From contig CBDDCQ010000005.1 of the NCBI GenBank assembly GCA_965226285.1, positions 1 through 64,000 of the forward strand: DNA of 64,000 nt, written 5' to 3'. Positions 43,443 through 52,500 of the stretch are shown here, piece after piece (position 1 is the stretch's first letter; each line of letters starts with the position of its first letter). Position numbers and translations under genes: made by a program. Source of the DNA: CBDDCQ01 sp965226285 (GTDB taxonomy: Bacteria; Bacteroidota; Bacteroidia; Flavobacteriales; Ichthyobacteriaceae). The notes below the pieces were generated by a model. It was not told the DNA's origin. It made no database searches and worked only from the letters and a program-made list of their open reading frames with translations.

Positions 43443-44600
43443 TTATATCATTACTAACTCTTTATATTCAGGACTATTGAGTATAGGGTTTGAATACATC
43501 TGTAAAATTTTTAACTCTGCCTCTACTTTATTTTCTTGTTCTATAGAAGATATTCTTATCTTTAAACGTTTCTTGAATAAATTTCTATCTTCTACTGTAT
43601 ATTTATCCTTAAATAAATCAGTACGATACAGAATATCAAAGGCTATAAAATTAGTTGACCATATCTTATACTGTCTATAAATACGTTCATCAATAATTTT
43701 TGCTAATATTACCAATTGATTATTTATATTAGTCTCTTGTTCTATAATCTTTAATGTTTCGTATTCTAAAGGTTTACCTAAAGTTAATTTAATTTTTTTC
43801 TTTTGCCCTATTACACCTTTTACAATATTTTCTGTATCCTCATTTTTTGATTTTACATAATCTCTATTATTACTTTGAGCTATTAACTGAGGCAATTTTA
43901 AAAAGTCGGTAGGGTCATACTCATACGAAATAGCTATAGGTACTATCTTGAGTTTACAAAAATATTCTACCAGACTTTCATTCTTACCTTTGTTCAAAGC
44001 AATCATTTTCAACACTGCAGGTTGAGTTTTATCATTTCCATCTTTAGATCTTCCCTCTTTCTGCGATATCCAAATAGACTTCTTATCATTTATTATTTTA
44101 TGGTAAATATACTCTGATAATAATTTAGAATTCTGTAACATTTCTTTAGGAGAACTATTCCTCATCACACAAAAGTTTTCAAGTAAACGAGCAAATAAAA
44201 ATATCTTATCATTTTCCAACAAGTTGCTCCCAGCTGCTGCCTGACAAATATCAAAATCACTATCTATCAAATATTTATTTAATATAATAGCATCTAATAT
44301 AATATCCCTATGATTAGACATAAACAGATAATTTTCCTTTTTATCTAAGTTTTTGATACCTTCAAAAAATATCTTTTCAGAAGTTTTTTCTAATAGCTTT
44401 AATGCTGCTATAAAGGATATCTCTTCTGTAAATTGCTTAATTGTATTTATGGTTTTAAGATAATATCTAATTTGTTCATCTGTATCATCGGGACGCACAA
44501 ATCGTATAAGTTCTATAAACATTGGCTCATTAGATAATACCTCTATAGCATCACTTACCTCACTATCATACAAAGGCCTTATGTCTTTAAATTTATCCAT
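43443..44600 (-). CDS. 1-acyl-glycerol-3-phosphate acyltransferase-like protein
   Basis: 385 residues. The acyltransferase block LFMSNHRDIILDA (92-104) holds the catalytic His97 and Asp103, with five residues between where the classical HX4D motif has four. SIWISQKEGRSKDG supplies the phosphate-binding block, and LKIVPIAISYEYDP follows. It likely acylates a phospholipid precursor or related lipid. It has its own promoter (44632-44662) and no close neighbour. Confidence 0.82.
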   Translation of the reverse strand: MDKFKDIRPLYDSEVSDAIEVLSNEPMFIELIRFVRPDDTDEQIRYYLKTINTIKQFTEEISFIAALKLLEKTSEKIFFEGIKNLDKKENYLFMSNHRDIILDAIILNKYLIDSDFDICQAAAGSNLLENDKIFLFARLLENFCVMRNSSPKEMLQNSKLLSEYIYHKIINDKKSIWISQKEGRSKDGNDKTQPAVLKMIALNKGKNESLVEYFCKLKIVPIAISYEYDPTDFLKLPQLIAQSNNRDYVKSKNEDTENIVKGVIGQKKKIKLTLGKPLEYETLKIIEQETNINNQLVILAKIIDERIYRQYKIWSTNFIAFDILYRTDLFKDKYTVEDRNLFKKRLKIRISSIEQENKVEAELKILQMYSNPILNSPEYKELVMI

Positions 44601-44631
44601 TAAATTGTTTTACTATAGTAAATAGAACTTG

Positions 44632-44662
44632 CAAATATAGTTTTTTTCCTAATTCTTACAAA
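44632..44662 (-). promoter_or_regulatory. Promoter of the acyltransferase gene
   Basis: Read on the minus strand: TTTG (44662-44659), 19 bases, TATATTTG (44639-44632). This is a near-perfect Bacteroidetes -33/-7 pair, 31 bases before the ATG. Confidence 0.6.
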
Positions 44663-44748
44663 TATTTTTTGTATTGATTAAATTAACAACTATATTGTAA
44701 ATAAATTCTACCTATTATAGGTAATATATTATTTTACTCATACAAATT

Positions 44749-45783
44749 TTAACTCAAATATTTTTTTACTTTTTGCACTATCCATTCTTCTTGTATCAAA
44801 TCCATAGGCAAATTGGGGTTTTTATCCGGATAATCTTCTTTTCCAAAGATAGAACATGGTCTATACGGTAAATCTACCTGAACGGCATTATCAGGGTGTT
44901 GCCCAAAACCATAAAAACCTGCATAAGGATGTGTAACGCCCCATATAGAAACCACAGGTGTACCCATGAGAGATGCCATATGCATATTTGATGAATCCAT
45001 AGAAATCATAATATCTAGCATAGATATAATTTCTAATTCCATTTTTAAATTTATCTTACCCGCTACATTCATTACACTATTACTAGCTAAACAATTTTCA
45101 AATTCACGTAATTTTAAAATTTCTTCTCTACCTCCACCAAAAAGTAATACTTTTACTTTATAATCTTTCAATATAAATTGTAACACTCTCTTCATTTTTT
45201 CTAAAGGGTACATTTTACCCCTATGCTGCGCAAAAGGAGCTACTCCCATCCATTTGGTATGTTTATCTCCGAGAAAATGAGTAATCTCTTTAGAAAAAGA
45301 AAGTTTCCTCTTATCAGGTAACTTATTCTCCAATACTACTTTAAGTCCCAAACCTTTAAATACATCAGCATATCTCTCAGCTGTGGTTTTAAGAGGTTTA
45401 AATATCTTATTTTTCTTACGAATAAGTGCTTTTTTCTCTCTTCTACCTTTATCTATATAAACTACCTTATTTCCAGATAATTTAAATAAATTCCTAAGAA
45501 TTATAGAACGCAATACATGATGCAAATCTACTATAGTATCAAATTTATACATGCGTTTAAGTTCTCTATAAAACTTATAAATCCCCCGAATTCCTTTGTG
45601 TTTGCCTTGTATTTCTATAGGTACAAAAGTAAGATTAGAAATATCTGAGAAAAAAGGTTCAAACAGTTTTTGAGATACAAGCGTAATCCTCACATTGGGG
45701 TTTTGCTCACATAAGGCTTTGAGCACAGGCACTGTAATGGCTACATCGCCCATAGCTGAAATACGAATGACTAATATATGCAC
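44749..45783 (-). CDS. Family 9 glycosyltransferase (heptosyltransferase-like)
   Basis: 344 residues in two Rossmann halves. ILVIRISAMGDVAITVPVLK is the classic GT9 start, and GKMYPLEKMKRVL and SMDSSNMHMASLMGTPVVSI are the C-terminal nucleotide-sugar block. It probably adds a sugar to the LPS core at the inner membrane. It follows DUF4254 by 6 bases in the trpS operon. Confidence 0.92.
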   Translation of the reverse strand: MHILVIRISAMGDVAITVPVLKALCEQNPNVRITLVSQKLFEPFFSDISNLTFVPIEIQGKHKGIRGIYKFYRELKRMYKFDTIVDLHHVLRSIILRNLFKLSGNKVVYIDKGRREKKALIRKKNKIFKPLKTTAERYADVFKGLGLKVVLENKLPDKRKLSFSKEITHFLGDKHTKWMGVAPFAQHRGKMYPLEKMKRVLQFILKDYKVKVLLFGGGREEILKLREFENCLASNSVMNVAGKINLKMELEIISMLDIMISMDSSNMHMASLMGTPVVSIWGVTHPYAGFYGFGQHPDNAVQVDLPYRPCSIFGKEDYPDKNPNLPMDLIQEEWIVQKVKKYLS

Positions 45784-45789
45784 CCTAAT

Positions 45790-46395
45790 TTATTTTTTTC
45801 CAGCATACAATACTGGGTTTAATAAAGGGTCGTTATACATTTTCATTTGTTTATATACTTTCATATACTTATCTCCATTTTCTATATCCTCTATGAGTTG
45901 TTCTATACTGGTAGATAAATCTTTCTGTTGCTCCAATAAAATATCTAACTTTTGGGTACACTGCTCTATGTGGGCTGCATCTACATCTTTACGAATCCTT
46001 TCCTGATTCATGTGATATATTTTGAGTAATAATATAGACAATCTATCTATCGCCCACGCAGGACTCTCTGTATTTACTTTGGCATCTGCTTTAGGCTGTA
46101 TATGACTATATTTTTGTAAAAAATAACTATCTATATACTCCACCTTATCCGTTCTATCTTGATTTGATCTATCTATTTTCCTTTTAATCTGGAGAGCCTT
46201 TACAGGGTCTATATTTTCATCTCTTACCATATCCTCCAAATGCCACTGTAGAGTATCTATCCAACTCTTTAAATACAATAAGTGCTCTATTGTATTTTCT
46301 CGATAAGGATTGTTTATCACCGTATCTACATCATCTGTGATATGATAATCTTCTATACTCCGGTTAAAAACCTTTTTACAAACTTCTGTAATCAT
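45790..46395 (-). CDS. DUF4254 protein
   Basis: 201 residues, helical. RENTIEHLLYLKSWIDTLQW (33-52) and LQIKRKIDRSNQDRTDKVEY (69-88) match the DUF4254 family. It is very often next to a GT9 glycosyltransferase in Bacteroidetes, as here, so a link to LPS assembly is plausible but unproven. Its start overlaps the end of trpS by 4 bases. Confidence 0.88.
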   Translation of the reverse strand: MITEVCKKVFNRSIEDYHITDDVDTVINNPYRENTIEHLLYLKSWIDTLQWHLEDMVRDENIDPVKALQIKRKIDRSNQDRTDKVEYIDSYFLQKYSHIQPKADAKVNTESPAWAIDRLSILLLKIYHMNQERIRKDVDAAHIEQCTQKLDILLEQQKDLSTSIEQLIEDIENGDKYMKVYKQMKMYNDPLLNPVLYAGKK

Positions 46396-47378
46396 ACTCT
46401 TTTTAATCTTAGGTACCCTACTTTTTCTCTTACCTTATCCAACGTTTTACCAGCTACTTCTCTAGCTTTATCTGCTCCTTTTTGTAGGTTTTGCTCTAAT
46501 AAATCTATATGATTCATATAATAAGTAAACTGCTCTCTTTGCTCTGAAAACTCTTCTAATATCAGTTCAAACAGTTTTTGCTTGGCATGTCCATAACCAA
46601 AATTACCCGCTCTATACTTATCCTTTAGATGTTTAGTTTGTTCACTCGATGCCAAAAGCTGATATAATTTAAATATATTACAATTTTGAGAATCTTTGGG
46701 TTTTTCCATAGGAGTACTATCAGTTACAATAGACATCACTTGCTTTCTCAACTGCTTTTCAGGCAAAAATATATTGATAAAATTATCATAAGACTTACTC
46801 ATTTTTTGCCCATCTGTACCTGGTATGATCATTACTTTTTCATCTATTCTCTCCTGCGGTACCACTAAAGTATCACCATAGATATGATTAAATGAATATG
46901 CAATATCTCTAGTCATTTCTAAGTGCTGCTTTTGGTCTTTTCCCACCGGAACTACCTCTGCATGGTATAGCAATATGTCTGCTGCCATCAACACAGGGTA
47001 ATCAAAGAGTCCAGCGTTTATATCAGAGAGTTTACCTGACTTATCTTTGAATGAATGTGCATTTGCCAGCATAGGATAAGGAGTAATACAGTTCAAATAC
47101 CAAGTGAGTTCTGTAACCTCTGGAATATCCGATTGCCTGTAAAACACATTTTTGTTTGTATCAAAGCCAAAAGCTAGCCAAGCCGCCGCCGTGGCATAAG
47201 TATTCTGCCTTAGCAATTTGGCATCTTTTATGGTAGTGAGCGAATGCATATCTGCTATAAAGAAAAAAGATTCGTTATTTTCTTCTTGACTTAACTTTAT
47301 AGAAGGTTTTATAGTACCCAAAATATTCCCCAAATGAGGAACTCCCGAACTCTGTATTCCCGTTAATATCCTAGACAT
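46392..47378 (-). CDS. trpS: Tryptophanyl-tRNA synthetase
   Basis: 328 residues, class I. GIQSSGVPHLGNILG carries the HIGH-like PHLGN (14-18), KMSKS is in GQKMSKSYDNF, and DIPEVTELTWYLNC is typical. It charges tRNA-Trp. It heads an operon with DUF4254 and GT9 genes, driven by the promoter at 47428-47456. Confidence 0.97.
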   Translation of the reverse strand: MSRILTGIQSSGVPHLGNILGTIKPSIKLSQEENNESFFFIADMHSLTTIKDAKLLRQNTYATAAAWLAFGFDTNKNVFYRQSDIPEVTELTWYLNCITPYPMLANAHSFKDKSGKLSDINAGLFDYPVLMAADILLYHAEVVPVGKDQKQHLEMTRDIAYSFNHIYGDTLVVPQERIDEKVMIIPGTDGQKMSKSYDNFINIFLPEKQLRKQVMSIVTDSTPMEKPKDSQNCNIFKLYQLLASSEQTKHLKDKYRAGNFGYGHAKQKLFELILEEFSEQREQFTYYMNHIDLLEQNLQKGADKAREVAGKTLDKVREKVGYLRLKRV

Positions 47379-47427
47379 TAATCTACTTTTAATTTTATAA
47401 TCCTTAAATTCATTAAAAAATCAAATG

Positions 47428-47456
47428 CAAAGATAAGATTAATAATTACCTGCAAA
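47428..47456 (-). promoter_or_regulatory. Promoter of the trpS operon
   Basis: Minus-strand TTTG (47456-47453) and TATCTTTG (47435-47428), 17 bases apart, fit the Bacteroidetes consensus; the ATG is 50 bases on. Confidence 0.55.
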
Positions 47457-47707
47457 CAATGAATGGGCATATTTTAATTTCTTTGATGGAACATAGTCAA
47501 GTGCTTTTTTTAATAATCCTTGACATCATGCTCCAAAATCTTTACAGTTCGTCTGTCAAATCTCGCTTAGGTATTGTATAAAATGTACTATAAGCTATTA
47601 GGTTTATAACCAATTCTTCTATATTTAAAAATTCATATATACATCACGAGAACTTGGTTTCAAACTTTTTTTGTATTTACTTCAAACCTTCCATAAATAA
47701 TCCTATA

Positions 47708-47852
47708 TTATAATTTTCACTTAAAAAATTATAGCAAGTCGTTTTATAGTATAAAAAAGCCAATTAATCAATTTTTATGGGTGTTAAACGGTTTTTCATT
47801 ATTGATTCACCTTATATTTGTAAATTATTAAACAACACAAATCTATTTTATT
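47708..47852 (+). repeat. Upstream block of repeat-lipoprotein genes, copy 1
   Basis: About 140 bases (TTATAATTTTCACTT..., GCCAATTAATCAATTTTTAT..., promoter box TATATTTG at 47813-47820) recur at 49062-49184 and 52358-52500, each time just before the MFLNKFYKS start. The genes were copied together with their promoters. Confidence 0.8.
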
Positions 47853-48872
47853 ATGTTTTTAAATAAATTTTATAAAAGCGTTATGCTTTTTATGGGTTTC
47901 TTGCTGGTATGTTGTAACAATACAGAAACCTTAACCCATAATGGTAATGATATCACATCTTTTGAATTGAAAGCCGCTAACAATGCAGCACTTTCAAAAG
48001 ATATAAAAGCAACCATAGATATGGATGCCAAAACCGTAAAATTGACCGTCTCCAGCGGTACCGATGTTACGGCACTCAAAGCCGATTTTGAATTGTCTGA
48101 AAAGGCTACGGCAAGTGTAAAAGGAATTACGCAAAAAAGTGGTGTTACCGCTAATGATTTTACGAATCCGGTAACTTATACCATTACCGCAGAGGATAAA
48201 TCTACTAAAAATTACACTGTTACGGTAACAAAAGAAGATAGCAGTGCAAAAAACATGAGCACTTTTAAGTTTAGAGCTGCAGACAATTCAGCACTTTCAA
48301 GAGATATAAATGGAACAGTCGATAATACGGCTAATACTGTTGCGCTCACAGTACCAAGTGGCACTGATGTTACTGCACTTAAAGCCTATTTTGAACTATC
48401 GGCTGGCGCCAGTGCAAAAATTGGGAGTACTGCCCAGCAAAGTGGCGTTACGGCAAATAATTTTACCAATGCACTAACTTATACCATTACCGCAGTGGAT
48501 AATTCTACTAAAAATTACACTGTTACCGTAACAATAACTAACCCTACCACTATTATTAATTATAATGTTACCAATAGTGGTGCCGCTGCGTATCGTTTTT
48601 CAGGTGGTGGTTTAACAAATGTAAGTAATCCAAATTTAACCTTAAAAAGAGGGAAAACATACACTTTCACTATAAATACGCCTGGACATCCATTTTTTAT
48701 AAAGACGGTACAAGGAACGGGAAAAAGTAATGCATACAATAAAGGCGTTACTAACAATGGAGCTGCTTCTGATAAAATTACTTTTGTAGTACCCGCAGAT
48801 GCACCAAATACTTTATACTATATCTGCGAGTTCCATAGTCCTATGACAGGAAAAATAACTATTAAAAATTAA
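47853..48872 (+). CDS. Lipoprotein with two DUF5018-like repeats and a cupredoxin-like domain
   Basis: 339 residues. The signal peptide ends in LLVC (Cys20). Two related domains follow, about 33-126 and 135-228, with the SGTDVTALKA, SGVTAN and STKNYTVTVT marks of DUF5018-type modules. The C-terminal 235-339 is different: GHPFF (His279) and YYICEFHSPMTG (Cys325, His328, Met331) give the His-Cys-His-Met set of a type-1 copper site. So a surface lipoprotein probably carries a copper-binding head. It shares its N-terminus with the two following genes but not its C-terminal domain. Confidence 0.85.
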   Translation: MFLNKFYKSVMLFMGFLLVCCNNTETLTHNGNDITSFELKAANNAALSKDIKATIDMDAKTVKLTVSSGTDVTALKADFELSEKATASVKGITQKSGVTANDFTNPVTYTITAEDKSTKNYTVTVTKEDSSAKNMSTFKFRAADNSALSRDINGTVDNTANTVALTVPSGTDVTALKAYFELSAGASAKIGSTAQQSGVTANNFTNALTYTITAVDNSTKNYTVTVTITNPTTIINYNVTNSGAAAYRFSGGGLTNVSNPNLTLKRGKTYTFTINTPGHPFFIKTVQGTGKSNAYNKGVTNNGAASDKITFVVPADAPNTLYYICEFHSPMTGKITIKN

Positions 48873-48902
48873 AATTGTAAAAAAACATTTGAAAATATGA
48901 AC

Positions 48903-49020
48903 ACTTAAATAAATTTTATAAAAGCATTATGTTTTATGGGTTTCTTGTTGGTATGTTGTACCAACAAGAAACCTTAACCCATAATGGTAATGATATCACA
49001 TCTTTTGAATTGAAAACCGC
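48903..49020 (+). pseudogene. Truncated N-terminal copy of a repeat lipoprotein
   Basis: TTAAATAAATTTTATAAAAG to GAATTGAAAACCGC repeats the first about 120 bases of the neighbouring genes (signal peptide and start of the first repeat) with small deletions that destroy the frame. It then joins abruptly at about 49019 to the upstream block that precedes the next gene (TTTTTTGTATTTAC). The junction marks an old recombination event. Confidence 0.75.
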
Positions 49021-49061
49021 TTTTTTGTATTTACTTCAAAACTTCCATAAATAATTTCTAT

Positions 49062-49184
49062 GTTATAATTTTCATTTTATAGTATAAAAAAGCCAATTAA
49101 TCAATTTTTATGGGTGTTAAACGGTTTCTTATTGTTGATTTATATTTATATTTGTAAAATATTAATCTTATAAATAATTTTTTT
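49062..49184 (+). repeat. Upstream block of repeat-lipoprotein genes, copy 2
   Basis: Second copy of the block described at 47708-47852. It has the TATATTTG box at 49147-49154 and lacks a short piece around TTAAAAAATTATAG. Confidence 0.75.
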
Positions 49185-50717
49185 ATGTTTTTAAATAAAT
49201 TTTATAAAAGCACTATGCTTTTTATGGGTTTCTTGCTGGTATGTTGTAACAATAAAGAAACCTTAACCCATAATGGTAATGATATCACATCTTTTGAATT
49301 GAAAGCCGCTAACAATGCAGCACTTTCAAAAGATATAAAAGCAACCATAGATATGGATGCCAAAACCGTAAAATTGACCGTCCCCAGCGGTACCGATGTT
49401 ACGGCACTCAAAGCCGATTTTGAATTGTCTGAAAAGGCTACGGCAAGTGTAAAAGGAATTACGCAAAAAAGTGGTGTTACCGCTAATGATTTTACGAATC
49501 CGGTAACTTATACCATTACCGCAGAGGATAAATCTACTAAAAATTACACTGTTACCGTAACAAAAGAAGCTAGCAGTGCAAAAAATATTAGCACTTTTAA
49601 GTTTAGAGCTGCAGACAATTCAGCACTTTCAAGAGATGTAAATGGAACAGTCAATAATACGGCTAATACTGTTGAGCTCACAGTACCAAGTGGAACGAAT
49701 GTTACGGCACTCAAAGCCGATTTTGAACTATCGGCTGGCGCCAGTGCAAAAATTGGAAGTACTGCCCAGCAAAGTGGCGTTACGGCAAATAATTTTACCA
49801 ATGCACTAACTTATACCATTACTGCAGAGGATAATTCTACTAAAAATTACACTGTTACCGTAACAAAAGAGGCTAGCAGTGCAAAAAACATGAGCACTTT
49901 TAAGTTTAGAGCTGCAGACAATTCAGCACTTTCAAGAGATGTAAATGGAACAGTCAATAATACGGCTAATACTGTTGCGCTCACAGTACCAAGTGGTACT
50001 GATGTTAAGGCACTCAAAGCCTATTTTGAACTATCGGCTGGCGCCAGTGCAAAAATTGGAAGTACTGCCCAGCAAAGTGGCGTTACGGCAAATAATTTTA
50101 CCAATGCACTAACTTATACCATTATCGCAATGGATAATTCTACTAAAAATTACACTGTTACCGTAACAAAAGAGGCTAGCAATGCGAAAAACATTAGCAC
50201 TTTTAAGTTTAGAGCTGCAGACAATTCAGCACTTTCAAGAGATGTAAATGGAAGAGTCGATAATACGGCTAACACTGTGGCACTCACAGTACCAAGTGGC
50301 ACGAACGTTACTGCACTCAAAGCCTATTTTGAACTATCGGCTGGTGCCAGTGCAAAAATTGGGAGTACTGCCCAGCAAAGTGGCGTTACGGCAAATAATT
50401 TTACCAACGCACTAACTTATACCATTACCGCAGTGGATAATTCTACTAAAAATTACACTGTTACCGTAACAAAAGAGGCTAGCAGTGCAAAAAACATTAG
50501 CACCTTTAAGTTTAGAGCTGCAGACAATTCAGCACTTTCAAGAGATGTAAATGGAAGAGTCGATAATACGGCTAACACTGTGGCACTCACAGTACCAAGT
50601 GGCACGAACGTTACTGCACTCAAAGCCTATTTTGAACTATCGGCTGGCGCCAGTGCAAAAATTGGAAGTACTGCCCAGCAAAGTGGCGTTCGGCAAATAA
50701 TTTTACCAATGCACTAA
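49185..50717 (+). CDS. Repeat lipoprotein, N-terminal part (DUF5018-like repeats, frameshifted)
   Basis: 510 residues. A lipoprotein signal (LLVC, Cys20) is followed by one first-type repeat and then repeats of the STFKFRAADN type, 102 residues (306 bp) each and nearly identical. The last repeat breaks off at AQQSGV. In all other copies GGCGTT is followed by ACGGCAAAT, but at 50690/50691 the A is missing. The frame leaves and stops at 50717. The rest continues in the 50735-52051 frame. Restoring the A gives one protein of about 955 residues with six repeats and a C-terminal DUF5050-like domain. Confidence 0.82.
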   Translation: MFLNKFYKSTMLFMGFLLVCCNNKETLTHNGNDITSFELKAANNAALSKDIKATIDMDAKTVKLTVPSGTDVTALKADFELSEKATASVKGITQKSGVTANDFTNPVTYTITAEDKSTKNYTVTVTKEASSAKNISTFKFRAADNSALSRDVNGTVNNTANTVELTVPSGTNVTALKADFELSAGASAKIGSTAQQSGVTANNFTNALTYTITAEDNSTKNYTVTVTKEASSAKNMSTFKFRAADNSALSRDVNGTVNNTANTVALTVPSGTDVKALKAYFELSAGASAKIGSTAQQSGVTANNFTNALTYTIIAMDNSTKNYTVTVTKEASNAKNISTFKFRAADNSALSRDVNGRVDNTANTVALTVPSGTNVTALKAYFELSAGASAKIGSTAQQSGVTANNFTNALTYTITAVDNSTKNYTVTVTKEASSAKNISTFKFRAADNSALSRDVNGRVDNTANTVALTVPSGTNVTALKAYFELSAGASAKIGSTAQQSGVRQIILPMH

Positions 50718-51080
50718 CTTATACCATTACCGCAATGGATAATTCTACTAAAAATTACACTGTTACCGTAACAAAAGAGGCTAGCAGTGCAAAAAACATT
50801 AGTACTTTTAAGTTTAGAGCTGCAGACAATTCAGCACTTTCAAGAGATGTAAATGGAAGTGTCAATAATACGGCTAACACTGTGGCACTTACAGTACCAA
50901 GTGGCACGAATGTTACTGCACTCAAAGCCTATTTTGAACTATCGGCTGGTGCCAGTGCAAAAATTGGAAGTATTGCCCAGCAAAGTGGCGTTACGGCAAA
51001 TAATTTTACCAATGCACTAACTTATACCATTACCGCAGTGGATAATTCTACTAAAAATTACACTGTTACCGTTACCATAG
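49590..51080 (+). repeat. 306-bp tandem repeat array in a lipoprotein gene
   Basis: Five units of 306 bp (102 residues) starting at the STFKFRAADN codons near 49590, 49890, 50195, 50500 and 50800. They differ at few positions, for example GTVNN / GRVDN / GSVNN. Two further units occur in the 52501 gene and one in the 47853 gene. Confidence 0.85.
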
Positions 51081-52051
51081 CAAGCGGCAGTGTAACACCC
51101 ACAGGACCCACCAACCTAAAAAAAGGTTATGGCAATAGTTCCTATCACTATTTTTATTATCCAACAGACGGTAAAATTTATTACTCTTCCAAGTACCATA
51201 TCTATAAAATGGATTTGGACGGTAGCAATTCGGTAAAAATAAAGGACAAGACAAGCGGGGTAAATTATCCCAGTAGTAGCATTCCAGACGAAAATGTATA
51301 TGTGTATAATGACTGGGTTTATTATAACAATTACACCGAAAAGAAAATATACAAAATGAGAAGGGACGGTACCAGCCATAGCTTATTTTTAAATGATGCT
51401 TATGGTGATATGAAAATCGTAGGGGATTATTTTTATTTTTCTTCTGGCAATAGAACGCTAAAAAGAATAAAAGTAGATAAAAGCGAAGCGGAAGAAACCA
51501 TCTATAGAGAAAGGGGTCGCAAAATGACTTTTGGCGTGAGGGGTAATGCCGTGTATTACCATATAGGAGATGATAAGCTATATAAAGTTGACTTAGCCAC
51601 CAAAACAAAGACCACATCATCGAGTGGACTTAATGACGGCTATATTTTTGAAAAAACACATATCTATTACCGAGACCATAGCAATGGTTATGGTATCTCC
51701 AAATCGGATTACGATATGCGAAATGAGGTATTGATAAAACGTACCACGAAACAGATTCGCGATGGGGGCAATAGAATGAACGTATCCGATGATTTCTTTT
51801 GTTATGTCAATAGAGTTCCTTGGGGTAGTTCAGGGAGTATAAACCTGTATTTTGTATCTCGAGACGGTAGCACAGAAAACAAATTAGTAGATAATATTCA
51901 AGCAGAATCAGCTAGTAAACCAGAGCTAATAGGTGAGGTAAAAATCATAGGCAACTGGATTTATTACCTACAAAACACAAGCGGACAAGTTTTAGAAATT
52001 TCTAGAATTAAAAAAGACGGCACTGGTAAAGCAGTTGTCAAACGGCTTTAG
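50735..52051 (+). CDS. Repeat lipoprotein, C-terminal part (last repeat plus DUF5050-like domain)
   Basis: 438 residues from an internal ATG in the interrupted repeat. It has no signal peptide and no ribosome-binding site of its own, so it is the downstream half of the 49185 gene. One and a half repeats are followed by about 310 residues with recurrent Y-x-DGKIYYS, IYKMDLDGSN and RIKVDKSEAEET motifs. This is the DUF5050/beta-propeller-like sensor-type domain common in surface proteins. It is almost identical to the C-terminus of the 52501 gene. Confidence 0.8.
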   Translation: MDNSTKNYTVTVTKEASSAKNISTFKFRAADNSALSRDVNGSVNNTANTVALTVPSGTNVTALKAYFELSAGASAKIGSIAQQSGVTANNFTNALTYTITAVDNSTKNYTVTVTIASGSVTPTGPTNLKKGYGNSSYHYFYYPTDGKIYYSSKYHIYKMDLDGSNSVKIKDKTSGVNYPSSSIPDENVYVYNDWVYYNNYTEKKIYKMRRDGTSHSLFLNDAYGDMKIVGDYFYFSSGNRTLKRIKVDKSEAEETIYRERGRKMTFGVRGNAVYYHIGDDKLYKVDLATKTKTTSSSGLNDGYIFEKTHIYYRDHSNGYGISKSDYDMRNEVLIKRTTKQIRDGGNRMNVSDDFFCYVNRVPWGSSGSINLYFVSRDGSTENKLVDNIQAESASKPELIGEVKIIGNWIYYLQNTSGQVLEISRIKKDGTGKAVVKRL

Positions 52052-52352
52052 CAAGTTTAAAAGTTACATTAAAACAAGTACAAAAAACGGGTTATTAAAA
52101 AATAGCCCGTTTTTTATTTTTTTAATCTATTTTGCAATGATTTTAATTTTTAAATGTAAATTAAAAAAATATGTATTATATTGTGATAAAAAAACGACCA
52201 CCATTGATGCAAAAGACTATATGGTTGGAGTCGTATCGTAACACTTCAAAGATAGATAAAGTAATGCAAAAAACAATAAAATGTTGTACTTGTAAGTGGA
52301 ATCTATCAAATAATTTAACAAATAAAATTATTTTTAAATATTTATAAAATAT
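51074..52352 (+). repeat. 1.28-kb direct repeat, copy 1
   Basis: It matches 53491-54769 at a constant offset of 2417 bases with few differences. It covers the DUF5050-like coding part, the stop, the terminator and about 230 bases beyond. It is not bounded by an insertion sequence. Confidence 0.88.
52082..52116 (+). terminator. Rho-independent terminator after the repeat lipoprotein
   Basis: AAAAAACGGG...TAGCCCGTTTTTT: the arms ACGGG-TTA and TAGCCCGT flank an A-rich loop, followed by a long T run. The same terminator recurs at 54499-54533. Confidence 0.8.
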
Positions 52353-52357
52353 CTATG

Positions 52358-52500
52358 TTATAATTTTCACTTAAAAAATTATAGTAAGTCGTTTTATAGT
52401 ATAAAAAAGCCAATTAATCAATTTTTATGGGTGTTAAAGGTTTTTTTATTATTGATTCTTTTTATATTTGTAATATATTAACCTTATAAATAATTTTCTT
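52358..52500 (+). repeat. Upstream block of repeat-lipoprotein genes, copy 3
   Basis: Third copy of the block at 47708-47852, with TATATTTG at 52463-52470. Between the terminator at 52116 and this block there is only the tail of the 1.28-kb repeat; I see no gene. Confidence 0.78.

Larger units (their letters stand above)
47379..47852. other. Divergent gap before the repeat-lipoprotein cluster
   Basis: 474 bases. It holds the trpS promoter and, from 47669 on, the first copy of an upstream block shared by the lipoprotein genes. Bases 47460-47660 contain nothing I recognise. Confidence 0.5.

Noticed and set aside
47460..47660. Possible transposase relic on the minus strand
   Set aside because: Short peptide-like runs in several frames, but no recognisable motif or terminal repeat.
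49590..51080. Regular repeat array that might be taken for a CRISPR
   Set aside because: Units are 306 bp, in frame and protein coding, with no spacers; no CRISPR array or cas gene is seen in the window.
52035..52241. 68-codon frame after the repeat lipoprotein, repeated at 54452-54658
   Set aside because: It begins inside the lipoprotein gene, runs through the terminator hairpin and is duplicated only because the whole 1.28-kb block is duplicated.
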